From CAYMKE01 sp964345135 (GTDB taxonomy: Bacteria > Bacteroidota > Bacteroidia > Bacteroidales > JBBRXJ01), in assembly GCA_964345135.1 (NCBI GenBank), contig CAYFQI010000172.1:1-6473 (forward strand): a stretch of 6,473 bases of DNA. Reading direction: 5' to 3'. This document shows, piece after piece, positions 5,405 through 6,473 of the stretch. The stretch's first letter is position 1, and every line of letters begins with the position of its first letter. The notes beneath the pieces were generated by a model, which was not told the origin of the DNA, ran no database searches, and was given only the letters and a program-made list of their open reading frames with translations. The translations under genes were made by a program, and so were the position numbers.

Positions 5405-6426
5405 AATGTAATGTTTTTATTGTGATTAGAATTTGAAATATACATGCTGGATTTAAATATAATCTCATCAGAAATTTTAAAATCAATTTCTTTATTTTTG
5501 CGAATAATCATCTCCAATGCTTTTTTTGCCATTTTTCGTATGGGAACATGAAAAATTGCAGGTGGCGGGCTGAGAATAGATGCCATTTCAATGTCTCCGA
5601 AAGTAATAATTGATAAATTATTAGGAATGTTAATCCCTGATTCCCGCACAGCTTTATGTACGCCTATTGCCATTGTTAAGCTTGAACAAATAAATGTAGC
5701 TGGTAAATTACCACAATTAAATAATTTCATGAACGTTTGATATCCGAAATCCTGGGTCGTGTCTCCATAAAAAATCATATCCTTATTCACTTTAATCCCT
5801 TGTTCTTCTAAGGCTGAGATATGTCCATTAAGTCGTTGTTTGCCAATATTAAGATGCTGCCGTGTTGCCAGGAAGGCAATGTTGTCGTGCCCGGAATTGA
5901 TAGCATGGGTTGTTGCTTCTTTGGATGCTTCAAAATCATTGGTTACAATTTTATTAAACCCGGTTCCTTCAATAAAACGATCAATAAAAATTAATGGTAC
6001 ATTTTGGTTTTCTACCTGGTGAAAAATATCCAATGAGGTTGTATTTTCGGTTACATCAATGATAATCCCATCAACCCGCATGGACAAAAGGGTTTGGATA
6101 GCTTTTCGCTCTGCATCAGGATTTTCATATGAAATCATGGGAATTAACTGGTATCCGTTTTCCAGAGCAGTTTCATTAGCTGCTTCAATGGCAGATGCGC
6201 AAAAGCTGTTAAACAATTTAGGAACCACGAAGCCAATAGTATATGTTTTTTGAGCAGACAAGTTCCGGCTGACAAGGTTTGGGATGTATCCGGCATGTTC
6301 AGCATATTCTTTTACTTTTTTAATGGTAGCAGAAGATATATCAGGATGGTCTTTCAATGCTTTGGTTATCGTTACCCGTGATAAGTTTAATGCAGAAGCA
6401 ATATCTTTTTGGGTTATTTGTTTCAT
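5401..6426 (-). CDS. LacI-family transcriptional regulator
   Basis: DNA-binding, sugar-responsive regulator of 341 residues, a normal length. The N-terminal helix-turn-helix is clear: ITQKDIASALNLSRVTITKA (4-23), then LKDHPDIS and GYIPN (46-50). The hinge helix is about 50-59 and contains Leu56, the minor-groove lever position. From IGFVVP (64-69) onward it is a periplasmic-binding-protein-like effector domain, with VDGIIID (118-124), PLIFIDR (144-150), GHDNIAFL (179-186) and ITFGDIE (274-280). Compared with many relatives, which end near an Arg-x-Ser-Ser, it carries about 15 extra polar residues after KSS (325-327). It is co-transcribed with the URO-D-like gene and probably GH2, so it likely controls its own operon in response to an imported sugar or phosphosugar. 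The ligand is not predictable here. The ATG at 6426 is preceded by A-rich sequence without a Shine-Dalgarno, as is usual for Bacteroidota, and it places the helix-turn-helix at the usual distance from the N-terminus. Confidence 0.95.
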   Translation of the reverse strand: MKQITQKDIASALNLSRVTITKALKDHPDISSATIKKVKEYAEHAGYIPNLVSRNLSAQKTYTIGFVVPKLFNSFCASAIEAANETALENGYQLIPMISYENPDAERKAIQTLLSMRVDGIIIDVTENTTSLDIFHQVENQNVPLIFIDRFIEGTGFNKIVTNDFEASKEATTHAINSGHDNIAFLATRQHLNIGKQRLNGHISALEEQGIKVNKDMIFYGDTTQDFGYQTFMKLFNCGNLPATFICSSLTMAIGVHKAVRESGINIPNNLSIITFGDIEMASILSPPPAIFHVPIRKMAKKALEMIIRKNKEIDFKISDEIIFKSSMYISNSNHNKNITL

Positions 6427-6451
6427 CTGTTTATATTTTTAATTTATTCTC

Positions 6452-6463
6452 ATAATCAATTAT
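6452..6463. promoter_or_regulatory. Candidate operator palindrome upstream of LacI-family gene
   Basis: ATAATCAATTAT is a palindrome with 5-bp arms around a central CA, 26 to 37 bases before the regulator's ATG. LacI-family repressors often bind such symmetric sites in their own promoters. Most known operators have a central CG, which this lacks, and AT-rich DNA yields short palindromes by chance. Only 47 bases of upstream sequence are in view, so the main operator and promoter may lie outside the window. Confidence 0.2.
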
Positions 6464-6473
6464 TTATGTTTTA

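Overview
The window looks like part of a carbohydrate-utilisation locus from a member of the Bacteroidota. The DNA is AT-rich, the ribosome-binding regions are A-rich with no clear Shine-Dalgarno, both glycosidases carry Sec signal peptides with short Lys-rich N-termini, and a short peptide tail downstream of the GH2 gene resembles a type IX secretion sorting domain. A marine or gut Bacteroidales/Marinilabiliales-like host is my inference; no SusC/SusD pair or 16S gene is present to confirm it.

All four confident genes lie on the minus strand, so the cluster reads from the right end to the left. In transcription order they are: a LacI-family regulator (6426-5401); a uroporphyrinogen-decarboxylase-like (URO-D/MtaA superfamily) protein (5404-4373) that starts inside the regulator's stop codon; an exported GH2 glycosidase of beta-glucuronidase-like architecture (4302-2503); and an exported DUF1680/GH127-type glycosidase (2229-244). 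The first three are probably one transcript, since the gaps are -4 and 70 nt with no terminator visible. That transcript ends at a strong bidirectional hairpin terminator at 2353-2404. The GH127-type gene therefore probably has its own promoter in 2278-2340.

Proposed working model (inference): the two exported enzymes trim a beta-linked glycan, probably one containing arabinofuranose and galactose or a related sugar, outside the cytoplasm. The imported sugar is the likely ligand of the LacI regulator. The cytosolic URO-D-like protein is the unusual partner. Its relatives move methyl groups to and from corrinoids, so demethylation of an O-methylated sugar is one testable idea.

The non-coding DNA holds several small structures: a 15-bp inverted repeat after the GH127-type gene, a degenerate dispersed motif found at two gene borders, a tandem 9-mer at the left edge, a 26-codon remnant resembling the end of a T9SS cargo protein between GH2 and its terminator, and a short duplication involving the terminator loop. 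I see no RNA gene, CRISPR array or intact mobile element.
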